A stretch of 64,000 bases of DNA, taken from contig JAJNNX010000003.1 of the NCBI GenBank assembly GCA_023159155.1, positions 1,116,001 through 1,180,000 on the forward strand, in the 5' to 3' direction. The notes below the pieces were generated by a model, which worked only from the letters and a program-made list of their open reading frames with translations, had not been told where the DNA came from and did no database searches. Every line of letters starts with the position of its first letter. Position 1 is the stretch's first letter. This DNA is from Ustulina deusta. Lineage: Eukaryota; Ascomycota; Sordariomycetes; Xylariales; Xylariaceae. A program made the position numbers and the translations under genes. Shown one piece after another: positions 1 to 8,816 of the stretch.

Positions 1-1316
1 AGAATTCGCATGAAGCCGAAGTTGCCATTATTGAAAATGACGTCGGCATTCTTGTAGTTCGCCTTTATATAGTACAATTGCGCCCACAGCAGATCATTCC
101 ATAGACTAGGAATAATGAGTCAGTGGCTTCACGACTTCTATCAGGGTCTCTAAGACCTACGTGTAATTGTAAATTTGTTGGATGATACTGCTAATGGTGC
201 ATAAGAGCGCGAAGTACCCTACCAGGGTTATATCTATAGTACACGAGACATTCGTCAGTCAGGAACATTTACAGTCAGGATCAGGAATAGACGAGGTAGA
301 ACACACAGCCCAATCGCTCGTTGCTTCTCCAATAAAGCCACAGCAGAAGAATGTTAGTGAATAAGCAAATGAAGGTGAAAATCAGCACTCCAACCGCGTC
401 TCCAAGCGTGCCCTCGGGCAGCTGAGACATTGCGTGGAGTTCTCGGGCGCGACGCGATTGCTAGATAATTGACGACCGTAGATGATGCGCATGTACGCTT
501 ACCGTGGCCTCAGCAAGATGGAGGGCCATGAGTGAGGTACGGCGAGGGAATGGAAGGTTTGCTTGAAGGCCCCTCTTGACGGCAGCAGACATGAAATTAT
601 CTGTAGTCGGCATTGATCCCTGATTTGTGGTGCTTTCAATCCTAATGTAGCGAGGTTGCACCCGGCAAGACATGCCAAGATGTCTGTACATAGCAGATAT
701 ATTGGTTGTTGGCAAATAGACGTGCAGAAGACGCGCATATCCTCTGCGGGGTCGCCAGCCGTCCCGATCCCGTGAAACAATACATTGTACAAGACAACAC
801 ATTGGTGTAGTACCTGGAAGTACGTGGGCCAATCGGTGCGTATTATTCGCCAGCTCGTTGTCTACTATGTAGTACCTATAAGTCGCGTCCAAACAAGAAA
901 AGCAAGCAAAAAGCGTCCGGGCGCCTAGACTATCTCGTAGTATTGCTGTTAGCAACTGCATTAGTGCTTTCCAGACCGAGGAATCGATGAACTTCTCTGT
1001 ACCGATCAGTAAGTTATTAACCAGATCAGCTGTAGCAATGGTTCAACAGATATGACGCAAGCGCTGCCGGTCATTGTAGTGCCGTATAACCAAATTGTTT
1101 AAGAGGGTAGGTTTGTTTTATTGATACACAGGGAGTCACGAAGGACAAGGGTGCTGTACTTAGGGGGTTCTATGAATTCCAGGTACACTCCCTCGGTAGT
1201 CTCCGATATTGGGAAGCTAGAGAGTATTTTCACTCCTAAACCTTATTCCCCTCCTGTTTTTTATGTTGTCACTATCAAGGAGAAAAAAGAGGGAGGAGTG
1301 AAAGGAGTCTATAGAT
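1..1316. other. No convincing gene; left edge
   Basis: No reading frame here resembles a family I recognise. Several overlapping minus-strand frames of 97-166 codons lie at 461-961, but none has a recognisable motif. One weak coding hint is a minus-strand frame open from base 105 to the window edge (about 35 codons, rich in Trp, Tyr and Asn). It is preceded by a plausible TAG acceptor at 106-108, so it could be an internal exon of a gene continuing to the left. I could not connect it to an upstream exon. Confidence 0.3.
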
Positions 1317-1671
1317 AAACTGAGGGTAGCCCACCCCTGTTGACCTGAGGGTACCTGTGCGTTTCGCAAGTAGAAATATCCCACAGAGTACTTCGCCTTA
1401 TTAAACTCATAAAACTTATACAGATTAATATATAATATAGGTATATATTTATAATTATATAACTGCTTAATTATATATATATATATATAATTAAGCAGTA
1501 TTATAAAAACTAGTAGTTTATGCATTAATAAAGGTTTTATTAATAAAAAAGCCCTATAAAAAGTTTATCGATAAGGTTTTGAGTTTAATGGGCAAAGTAC
1601 TCTATGGCGCATTGCTACTTATAAAATGTACGGGTACCCTCAGGTCAACGGGGGTGAGCTACCCTCAGTTT
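1317..1671. mobile_element. MITE-like element with long terminal inverted repeats
   Basis: Bases 1317-1357 and 1631-1671 are near-perfect inverted copies of about 41 bp. The outer ends read AAACTGAGGGTAGC, and the inner part of each arm contains GTTGACCTGAGGGTAC. The roughly 270 bp between the arms is AT-rich, has no coding frame of note, and carries a perfect 36-bp palindrome at 1463-1498. This is the structure of a non-autonomous DNA transposon (MITE). I see no clean target-site duplication next to the outer ends, so the superfamily is not assigned and the insertion may be old. A relic of a larger element is also possible. Confidence 0.65.
1463..1498. repeat. Perfect 36-bp AT-rich palindrome inside the MITE
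   Basis: The left half (1463-1480) begins CTGCTTAATTA and runs into an AT dinucleotide tract. The right half (1481-1498) is its exact reverse complement. It could extrude as a cruciform or hairpin and sits near the centre of the terminal-inverted-repeat element. Confidence 0.85.
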
Positions 1672-2487
1672 GTCTGATTACTCGAGTGAAAGAGGTTGAG
1701 ACAAAGAAATGCAACCATGCGAGAAATCATAGCTAATTAGGTCTTACTGCAGGGTAGTAGAAAACCTGTCCAGCCAGGATTCCCGGTCCGCCTAGCAGCA
1801 TTCCCGGAAATTAGCCCAATTATGTTAAGCCCCGATATGTTACCAATGCTACTTTAGTGCCCGGACAACCATTCCCATTTAAATAATTCTCAGCTGCTGG
1901 CGGACTGACAATTGGCAGACGGCTATCATCTATGATCATCGGTCACTTAATCCGCCAGATAAATTCTATACAAAGCCAGCCCACGTCGGAAACTTCGAGG
2001 CTCGTAAGATCGCTCATGAGCTTTGCTGCCTCTGACGGAATGGTATCTGTGTTCTCGCTTGATAAACCGCGGAGGCAAATCCCAGCAAGGAGAAACGTTA
2101 AGCCTGTTTGTTGCCTCCCAATGATTGATTCATTTCGATAGTCTAGAAAAGCCCCCTCATACTTCTTATTTCATATTTTTATTTTACTAATTCTTTTTCA
2201 AAATTTTACGGATATTTTGTTCATAAAGAGGAGAGATATCCACATAACAACGTACATACCGAGTTCATAAAGTCGTAATCGTTACCTCAGGAGAGGCTAG
2301 GTACTTTCCGCGCGTGTGTCTTCCGCAACAGGAGTCTGTGGTGAATTAGCTCCCCAGAAGAAAACGACTAGAGCAGCCGAGGCTGACCACTACAGTATTA
2401 GAGGTTAGTTATTGTGATAAGCGAATTTTTGAGGGTTTTGCGTGACGCAAAGTTTCTAGCTCATGTTCCTAACCGGAACGGATGCTT
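1672..2487. other. Intergenic, no gene seen
   Basis: This DNA lies between the inverted-repeat element and the 3' end of the MFS gene. One 69-codon plus frame at 1932-2141 has no recognisable features. The part after 2155 is AT-rich and is probably downstream of the minus-strand transporter gene. Confidence 0.5.
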
Positions 2488-3969
2488 TTAATTGCTCTGG
2501 AAATGAGCAGAGGAAGAGGAACATTGGCACTGGAAATTACTTACCAGACCGAAGTTCCACGTCAGTGTCCCCCATCCGGCGGATTCAACAACATAACCAG
2601 CCCATATAGGACCAATTATACCGCCTAATGCAAACGCCATGTTGAACAGCCCGTACGCGAGACCGTAGACACCCTTTTCTCCAAAGATTCCAGGGTTCTC
2701 GGCCTCCTTGGCCTCTATAACATAACTAATTTCCGCCATCAGAGGAGTCATAGAGAACGGAAGTGTGGCGCCAGCAAGAGCGAGCAAGAATCCCAGGAGC
2801 ACCTTGTGCTGAATAGTGTTCTCTGTGACAAACCGCAAAGAGATCAAGACCGGAATAGTCGCAACAAAACCAGCGAATGACGGCCATTTGGCGCCATACT
2901 TATCAGATAACCAGCCTGCCAAGGGCGCAATAAAGCCCGGGATGAAGAGAGCCAGGAAGAGGACTGCCACGGCTGTTGAGTTCCATCCGAACAATTTCCG
3001 AACGAAGAGCGCCAAAACAGCATCAAAGCCTATCCTATTCTCGGTGTTAGTGAGTAACCATAACTGTCGAGAGATGCTGCTGCCTTACAGAATACCCGAT
3101 TCGACCAGAATGCCGTACAGAGCTGCAAGGAGTCTTGGCGACTTCAAAAGTGCAATTACCGGGCGGCTTCTGTGCTTTTCTTGATCTGGTTTTGAGGCAT
3201 TGCCATGACTGGCTTGCGCAACTGACGCTGTTGCCCCAGTTTCTATGTTGGTTATAGCAGCAGAGTTTCTGAGAGGTTCACCACTCGAGGGATCCGTCGG
3301 GGGGGTGTTTTCCACGTCAATTTGAGAATTTCCAGTTTCGGGTTCTTTGATCCATTGCCTAGCGACCTTCTTCTCAATCATGACTAGGCGCAGCACAATG
3401 TCCAATCCCACGACGCCGAAAGCAACGTAGTACACAGCTAGATACCCAGCATTATTGTAGGCAACACCGCCAATTACAGGAGCAAGGAGGAGGGCAATGC
3501 TCATTGAAATATTGACATATCCCATCGCCACACCAACCGAACTTCCCGTTGTGTCTACGAGTAGAGCACAGCCTACACTCCAGACGACGGCGGCACTCAG
3601 CCCCTGCAGCACTCTACCTAGGATGAAGAGACCGACGGAATGGCCAAAGGCCAGTAAAAAGGTCGAGGCGGCGAGGGCCACCAGACCTAGGAGGAACGGC
3701 CATCTTCTCGAAGATGTATGATCTGCGTAGATTCCAGCGATGGGGCTGCCAACAAACAAAGCTGCGCTGTAGGCTGCCAGAAGTATGGATACCCAGTACT
3801 GGACCTCATCCTCTGGAACACCAACCTGAGTTGATAGCGCAAAGGGAAGTACAGGCACGATCAACCCATAGAAGAAGATGTCAGTGAAGATGGCCAAGTT
3901 CACTAGACGAGTGAGCCATTGTCCAGTGCCACGGAACGCAAGAAAACAAGTCAGCCGGGCGTAGCTCAT
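2488..3969 (-). CDS. MFS transporter, drug/amine antiporter type
   Basis: This is a two-exon membrane transporter of about 471 aa, probably a proton-coupled exporter of small organic compounds in the plasma or vacuolar membrane. Exon 1 is 3096-3969. The intron at 3030-3095 (phase 1) has a GTATTC donor and a GATAG acceptor. Exon 2 is 2488-3029. The start at 3969 gives MSYARLTCFLAF just before the first membrane segment. The loop after it has the MFS-type pattern DHTSSRRWP, and a long hydrophilic loop (about residues 215-285) separates the two six-helix halves, as in fungal VMAT/TRI12-like carriers. The C-terminus is odd. The frame ends soon after TWNFGL, but a shifted frame encodes a hydrophobic stretch (VPMFLFLC) that looks like the twelfth helix, so the last exon boundary is uncertain or the gene has a frameshift near 2530. 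It is divergent from RRP7. Confidence 0.8.
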
Positions 3970-4658
3970 GCGACAGACATACCGGTTGTCACTATCAGGG
4001 AGGTCGAAGAGCGGAAGGAGAGGAGGCGAGGTGGATTGCTCGATGTCTCTGTCCTCGTGCCCGAGAGAAACTGGCGAATATACCGGAAGCGCGCCATAGC
4101 TCAGTATCTCGCTCAGACCAAACACAGCGGATACAAAAATAGGGCGTTACCCCGAACCAGCCCTGGTGTCAAGAGGGCCTGGAAGAGGCCCCGCTGCGTG
4201 AGAACCACTTGGGCGTGCCATCTCCAAGACGGCATGGTCTTTAGTGGGTAACAAGGGTGTCCGCGGCACCCGTCAGTCATCGTCAGCCGAATCATGAGAC
4301 TTGGTTTGGATAAATGCTGCGCCGAACTCGGGCAACGCCCTGGAATGGACCTTCGGAAAGGACGCGGAAACGGTCAGTCATGTTACATAAAATCGAAGTT
4401 TCCTCTAAACGATTGCCGAGGGCCGGCCATGACTTCCCCCATGCCGGCTTGTAAAAAAGTACTTATTCTGAGTTCCTGACAGCTGCCAGCACTTCGACCG
4501 GCTGTTGCCATACCTTCTCTTCTTGACTTGGGGCCCCACCGACCGTCTCCACTGAAATTTTGGTAGACCCTGACCATCTCGTCTACGAAATTCTGCGACC
4601 TGGACTCTTCACGTTGACTTGTGTCAGCCAGGCCGTTCGACTGCACCCACGTCGAATT
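3970..4658. promoter_or_regulatory. Divergent promoter region, MFS transporter / RRP7
   Basis: About 690 bp separate the start codons of the divergently transcribed transporter and RRP7 genes. No frame looks coding. It must hold both promoters and 5' leaders, but I recognise no specific operator or clear TATA box. Confidence 0.5.
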
Positions 4659-5612
4659 ATGGACGCAAAGATGCCCCAAGATTCAACGTCCCCTGGGGAC
4701 TTTTCTACCTTACCCATCTCGATCCCCCCGCTGCCGTCCTACCCCGTCCACACGACGCATTATGTATATCTGCGACGAAATGCCCCGAAAATAGCCACGC
4801 CGAATGACTCCCGGACCTTATACCTGTCCAACGTCCCCGCCGACAGTACTGTCGCACATTTCCGTGCTTTGTTCTCCAACCTGGTGGGCGCCGGTCGGTT
4901 CGAGGGCATCACCTTCGAACAGGACCAAAAGAGTGCCAAAATCTCCCACGAGCCCGCCCAGGCTGAGCGACTGGCCAGGCAGCATAAAAAGAGGAAACGG
5001 GAAGATGAAGAGCTCCAGCAGGAAAAAGAAGAGGCTGCTGCAGAGCTCCCAGATACGTGGGCACGAGAATTGCACCGCAGCGGGAGCTCCGCCATCGCTT
5101 TGCTTGCCGACGAGAAAAGCGTCGACTCTGTCCTGAAGGCTGTCAAGAAGCTCACGAAAACGAAGAAATATCCTATCTGGGGAGAAGGGCTCAAAGAAGG
5201 TGTTCCAGCCTTCGGCGCGCAATGGTTAAAGACGCACAACAAGCTCTCTTATCCAGGCAATGATGTCGTGCAAGCCGTGGTGGATGCATATTTCACCGTC
5301 TTCAACAGAAAGGAAGAGGAGGCGCATCAATTGGCCAAGAGACTACGCAATGAGCCAGACGAGGATGGATTCGTCATGGTCACCCGCGGTGGCCGCAGCG
5401 CTCCGGCCAGGCGGGACGAAGCAGAGGAGGCGAAGCAGAAGATGCTCGCCAGGCAACAGAAGAAGAAGGACGAAACACAGAATTTCTACCGCTTCCAGCT
5501 GCGCGAAAAACGAAAGGTTGAACAGATGGAGCTCTTGAAAAAATTCGACGAGGACAGGAGAAAGGTTCAGGCCATGAGGGAGAAGCGTGGAAAGTTCCGA
5601 CCTGAAGCGTAA
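4659..5612 (+). CDS. rrp7: Ribosomal RNA-processing protein 7 (Rrp7-like)
   Basis: This is an intronless gene for a 317-aa nucleolar protein of 40S ribosomal subunit assembly. Rrp7 belongs to the UTP-C part of the small-subunit processome and is needed for 18S rRNA maturation. Residues of about 45-70 form the start of an RNA-binding RRM-like fold (TLYLSNVPADST). A lysine/glutamate-rich coil follows (KKRKREDEELQQEKEE). The conserved C-terminal block, with DGFVMVTRGGR and FYRFQLREKRK and ending KRGKFRPEA, is the hallmark of the Rrp7 family. The open frame extends upstream of 4659 without an ATG. The methionine at 4659 gives the expected N-terminus with a proline-rich segment before the RRM. It is divergent from the MFS gene. 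Confidence 0.92.
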   Translation: MDAKMPQDSTSPGDFSTLPISIPPLPSYPVHTTHYVYLRRNAPKIATPNDSRTLYLSNVPADSTVAHFRALFSNLVGAGRFEGITFEQDQKSAKISHEPAQAERLARQHKKRKREDEELQQEKEEAAAELPDTWARELHRSGSSAIALLADEKSVDSVLKAVKKLTKTKKYPIWGEGLKEGVPAFGAQWLKTHNKLSYPGNDVVQAVVDAYFTVFNRKEEEAHQLAKRLRNEPDEDGFVMVTRGGRSAPARRDEAEEAKQKMLARQQKKKDETQNFYRFQLREKRKVEQMELLKKFDEDRRKVQAMREKRGKFRPEA

Positions 5613-5940
5613 TCACTCATCCAAGCGATTTGGAGGAACCTGCATCCACTCCTAGCCTGCCACTTTTAATTATGGGCATGAGAAGTAGGATGAACAGGGC
5701 TAGTTTTGAACTACGCTATGAAACTTCTAACGGTAAGCGGATTCACAACTACCTTGTATTCCTTACTACATGATGACGCACGCGGGGCCAGCGAATTGCT
5801 CCTGAGCCTGGGATTCCAGTGTTTCGATAGCACGTGCCGAAAAACACCGCGTCTTTAAAATCTTCTCAAATCCTCTGACACTCTTCCTCGTTCTCCATAC
5901 TACCGTCCTTTCCTCATGGTCAGTTGGCTAAAATAAATGT
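5613..5940. other. Short convergent intergenic region
   Basis: This lies between the 3' ends of RRP7 (+) and the membrane-protein gene (-). I see no coding frame. It probably contains both transcript ends. Confidence 0.5.
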
Positions 5941-7084
5941 TCAAGGAGCCGGACTGAACGCGGCAACCCGATCAGAGATTAGCGATGCAATGCTTTCGCA
6001 TCCTTGGCTTCCGGGGTTATCTAGTGGACTTGATACCAACCCGCCATCTAGTTCGATAGGTGCTTGCTTCTCGTGCTGCCTGTTACTGGTGTGACGGTCC
6101 TCATGCTCAAGTTGATTTGCCTCTTCATCTGATATCTGGCTAGTCGTTGCTGGTGAGCTCATCTCGGCCCTCCATGCATTCCCTAGCCAGACCTTCCGAG
6201 TACAAGTCAAAGCCATGTACAGTTCACAGGGCTTATTTTACCGCCGTCGGTAGAAGCAGATTAACCCCATTGAAAGACAAACGAAGGCGAGAGCTGCGAT
6301 AATGGTGCCGATAATTGCGCCAGGACCCAATGGTCTATCTTCAGACTCGTTGCTCTGTTCGGACAAAGGTGTGCTGCTCTCTGACGGCGTCGATGTCCCC
6401 AGGCTGGTCAAATATGCTGCCCATCCATACACTTCTATGGAGGATTTTTGTCTCATCACCTGAGAAGAGAAAAGCAATAGATAAGCGGTTTGCCAGGCCG
6501 CCATTACTGGAGGATGCCATGCAGGTACTCGAGAAGCCGGGATGAATAGATCCTGTGTGGACACGTCGGGGGCTATCAGGACCGTCGTTTTCATCGAAAC
6601 TATAGAGTAACATGAATGAAAATCCCAGACGAAGCCACTTAGTTCGTTAGTTACTATCGATTCCATGCAAGGTATCTGGCAATACCAGCTAAGATACGTG
6701 TCTTTGGCAACAGATATCCGTGTATGTTACGCTAGCAGTATCATTAAACCGAGATGGAACCGCCGCGAAATCCATGTTATGCGGACAGGCTCCCGGGCTG
6801 TAGTAATTATCGTAAGCTTTTGGATCCGGCTGATATGGACGGTACAGTCTGTCACTTGTATCACTAAAGATCCCCCGTTCCGTGTAGAAATCCGCAGACG
6901 TCCTTAATACGCAGTTTCGACCTTCACGTGATAGTGAAGGTGTGAGTATTGTCGTCAAGGCACATGTTACTGTTTGTGACGGAATCCATATTGCCGGCAG
7001 ACCTGCTTCCGACATGGCCGTCACACACATTATCAAGGTAAAAGAAATAAACAGTACAGGATCATTAGTGTCTGCGGCCATCAT
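5941..7084 (-). CDS. Secreted/single-pass membrane protein, fungal family, unknown function
   Basis: The protein has a likely signal peptide (from 7084 or 7081: hydrophobic FISFTLIMCV, then a small-residue cleavage region). A cysteine-containing ectodomain follows, with YYSPGACPHNMDFA and a CC pair, then a Ser/Thr/Pro-rich stalk, one transmembrane helix (IIGTIIAALAFVCLSM) and a basic stop-transfer RRR. This matches a common but uncharacterised fungal layout of wall-facing single-pass proteins. The last intron fits: donor GTAAAA after CGACGGCG (6241), GAG acceptor, phase 2, leading into a polar cytoplasmic tail that ends at 5941. The first intron does not fit cleanly. The acceptor (TAAG before GGCTTC, about 6640) needs phase 2, but the nearest GT donor is in phase 0. 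A donor mutation, or a GT lost near 6698, may have damaged the gene. The function is unknown. Confidence 0.55.
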
Positions 7085-8122
7085 TGAATCGTCCGAGCCT
7101 TCGTCAAATGGCGGTTGCGTGCTTCCTGTTAACAGAAATGTCATGATATCCGGTTCTGTCTCTGGTTGCATACCCTGCTCGGCAACTTTCCTCGTGTCGG
7201 CCATCTTGTGGATTTTTGGACTACCGTGTCTCTAGTGTTGTTTGCCGGGTTAAATGAACGATAGAGCATATCACTCCTCTGTCTGACGGCACCCTCTGTT
7301 TTTTTTGCCCTTTGGACGGTCCCATGTGCCACCGTACTGGTCACATTACCCCTGCTTCGACTCTCAACAAACCAAGTTGCTGTACAGATAGGATGGAACA
7401 GGAAAGCGCCGGGCGATGTGCGCCACTTTTCTCGAGCATTCTTCTTCTGTTTTTGTGCGGTGAATACCTCTTTATCCCAGGCGTCATTCTTGGATGGGAG
7501 CACTTACAGAGTGTAGCAGGCTGGCGATCTTGGGATCTGCGATGTGGAGTTGGCTACTCAAAGACTGTATATAATCAAAAAGGTACTTAATCGAAGTAAA
7601 TACGATAATAGTAGTCATACAGTGGTGACTATTCCGTAGTTTTTGTCAGTGGAAACACGACAGAGTCCATGCCACCGAGTTGGAGGAGGTTCACGCCCTG
7701 ATGTGGGTGCTGCCTGAGCGAGGGCCTTTGACCCCGAGCTCTCTGAGCTAAGCTGGCATAGAATCACGCCAGAGCTGCCGGCGTCGGAACATCTTGGACC
7801 CCCTTGCAATCAGCGCGTATGGAACAAAGCATTATAGGTAGAACCTGGAAGGAAGCTCAAGTCTTTTCGTCCAAAATCCAGGCAGCCCATAGACCCTAGC
7901 GTGAATGTCAAATATTATGATAAGTAAGTCGCCCGACCAGACCGAGCTTGGCGGATTGTGACGCATCCCTGCGGGATGTCCTCGGGATGTTGGAGTAATG
8001 GTATTATTAACCTTTGATGTATTTAGCGAATGGCGGAAATGATACAATCAGATACCGATAAGAGACAACGCAGCATCGAAGCTGGTTACGATAGCAGCGT
8101 CGGACTGCAAGATTTGTAATGC
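7085..8122. other. Intergenic, no gene seen
   Basis: This is the upstream region of the minus-strand membrane-protein gene. Frames of 60-120 codons exist on both strands but show no family motif, no convincing splice pattern and no mutual continuity. Confidence 0.5.
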
Positions 8123-8816
8123 TTAGGCGATGAACAGGTGGTCGTGGTGATTGAGCCCGGAGCAGATCTCGACAAGATGTGGCTCGTTCTCTGCGTTGAT
8201 ATGGCCGTGCCGAATCAGGAGCGCCATGTATGTCAGGTTGCAGGTCAACTTGGACTTCCCCTTTCTCATCGCCTCCCGGACTTGATCGATGGTGACAAGT
8301 TCAATCCCTCCAACCTCTCCATCCCCAATCCGCGGAACAATATCTTGACGTAGCTTAATCTTGCAGAGATACTGGACTTGTGCCCTCGTTCCGGCGTCTC
8401 TCGCATGAGGCGAGCACGTGTCTTGAGGTCGTTGGCGGATAAGGGGCCGACCATTGTCCGGGAGCGGAATTGTCGTTCTGGATCAACCTCCCAGCATTCT
8501 GGCCAGTCCATGTGGGCCATAAAGCCATGGTGGATGTATCCGAACGGATCGTCGTATCCTTCGATGAGGAAGTAGTGGTAGTCTTGCATATGGCGCCTAT
8601 ATGCTCCAGGGTCCCTGCTAATGTACGGCTATCTGAGATGGTTAGCTGCTATTATCTGTTGACTTGCACTGCTTGGTGTCTCGGGAAGGGACGGAGTAAT
8701 ACTTATGAGTCAACTCTTCTGACGAGCTCGAGATTGGAAAGGGCCTGCTGCTCTTGGGACATTTCGTCTACTGAAATGGCTTCAGGGGCTTTGGAAATGA
8801 AAGTGGATTCGATCAT
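8123..8816 (-). pseudogene. Nudix hydrolase (DUF4743/thiamine-pyrophosphokinase-related type), internally deleted relic
   Basis: Both ends of a DUF4743-type Nudix protein are readable, but the middle is gone. The N-terminal part starts at 8816 (MIESTFISK) and runs through ALSNLELVRRVDS. After an intron it resumes at 8628 with PYISRDPGAYRRHM and FLIEGYDDPFGYIHH. The C-terminal part is in another frame: VQYLCKIKLRQDIVPRIGD, then IELVTIDQVREAM and NLTYMALLIRHGHI, ending NHHDHLFIA and a TAA at 8123-8125. The two parts meet near 8380, so the whole catalytic Nudix domain, including the GX5EX7REUXEEXGU box, is missing (roughly 150 residues by comparison with the family layout). The first intron's donor reads ATAAGT instead of GTAAGT, and a TAG follows one possible acceptor. 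The gene is very unlikely to make an active enzyme. Confidence 0.8.

Noticed and set aside
1..105. Possible internal exon on the minus strand (open to the window edge)
   Set aside because: It looks weakly coding, but has no identifiable family and no upstream exon that joins it.
461..961. Overlapping minus-strand frames of 166 and 97 codons
   Set aside because: No recognisable motif, unusual composition, and the two frames contradict each other.
8138..8353. Plus-strand frame of 71 codons
   Set aside because: It is antisense to the C-terminal part of the Nudix relic, which has clear family sequence.
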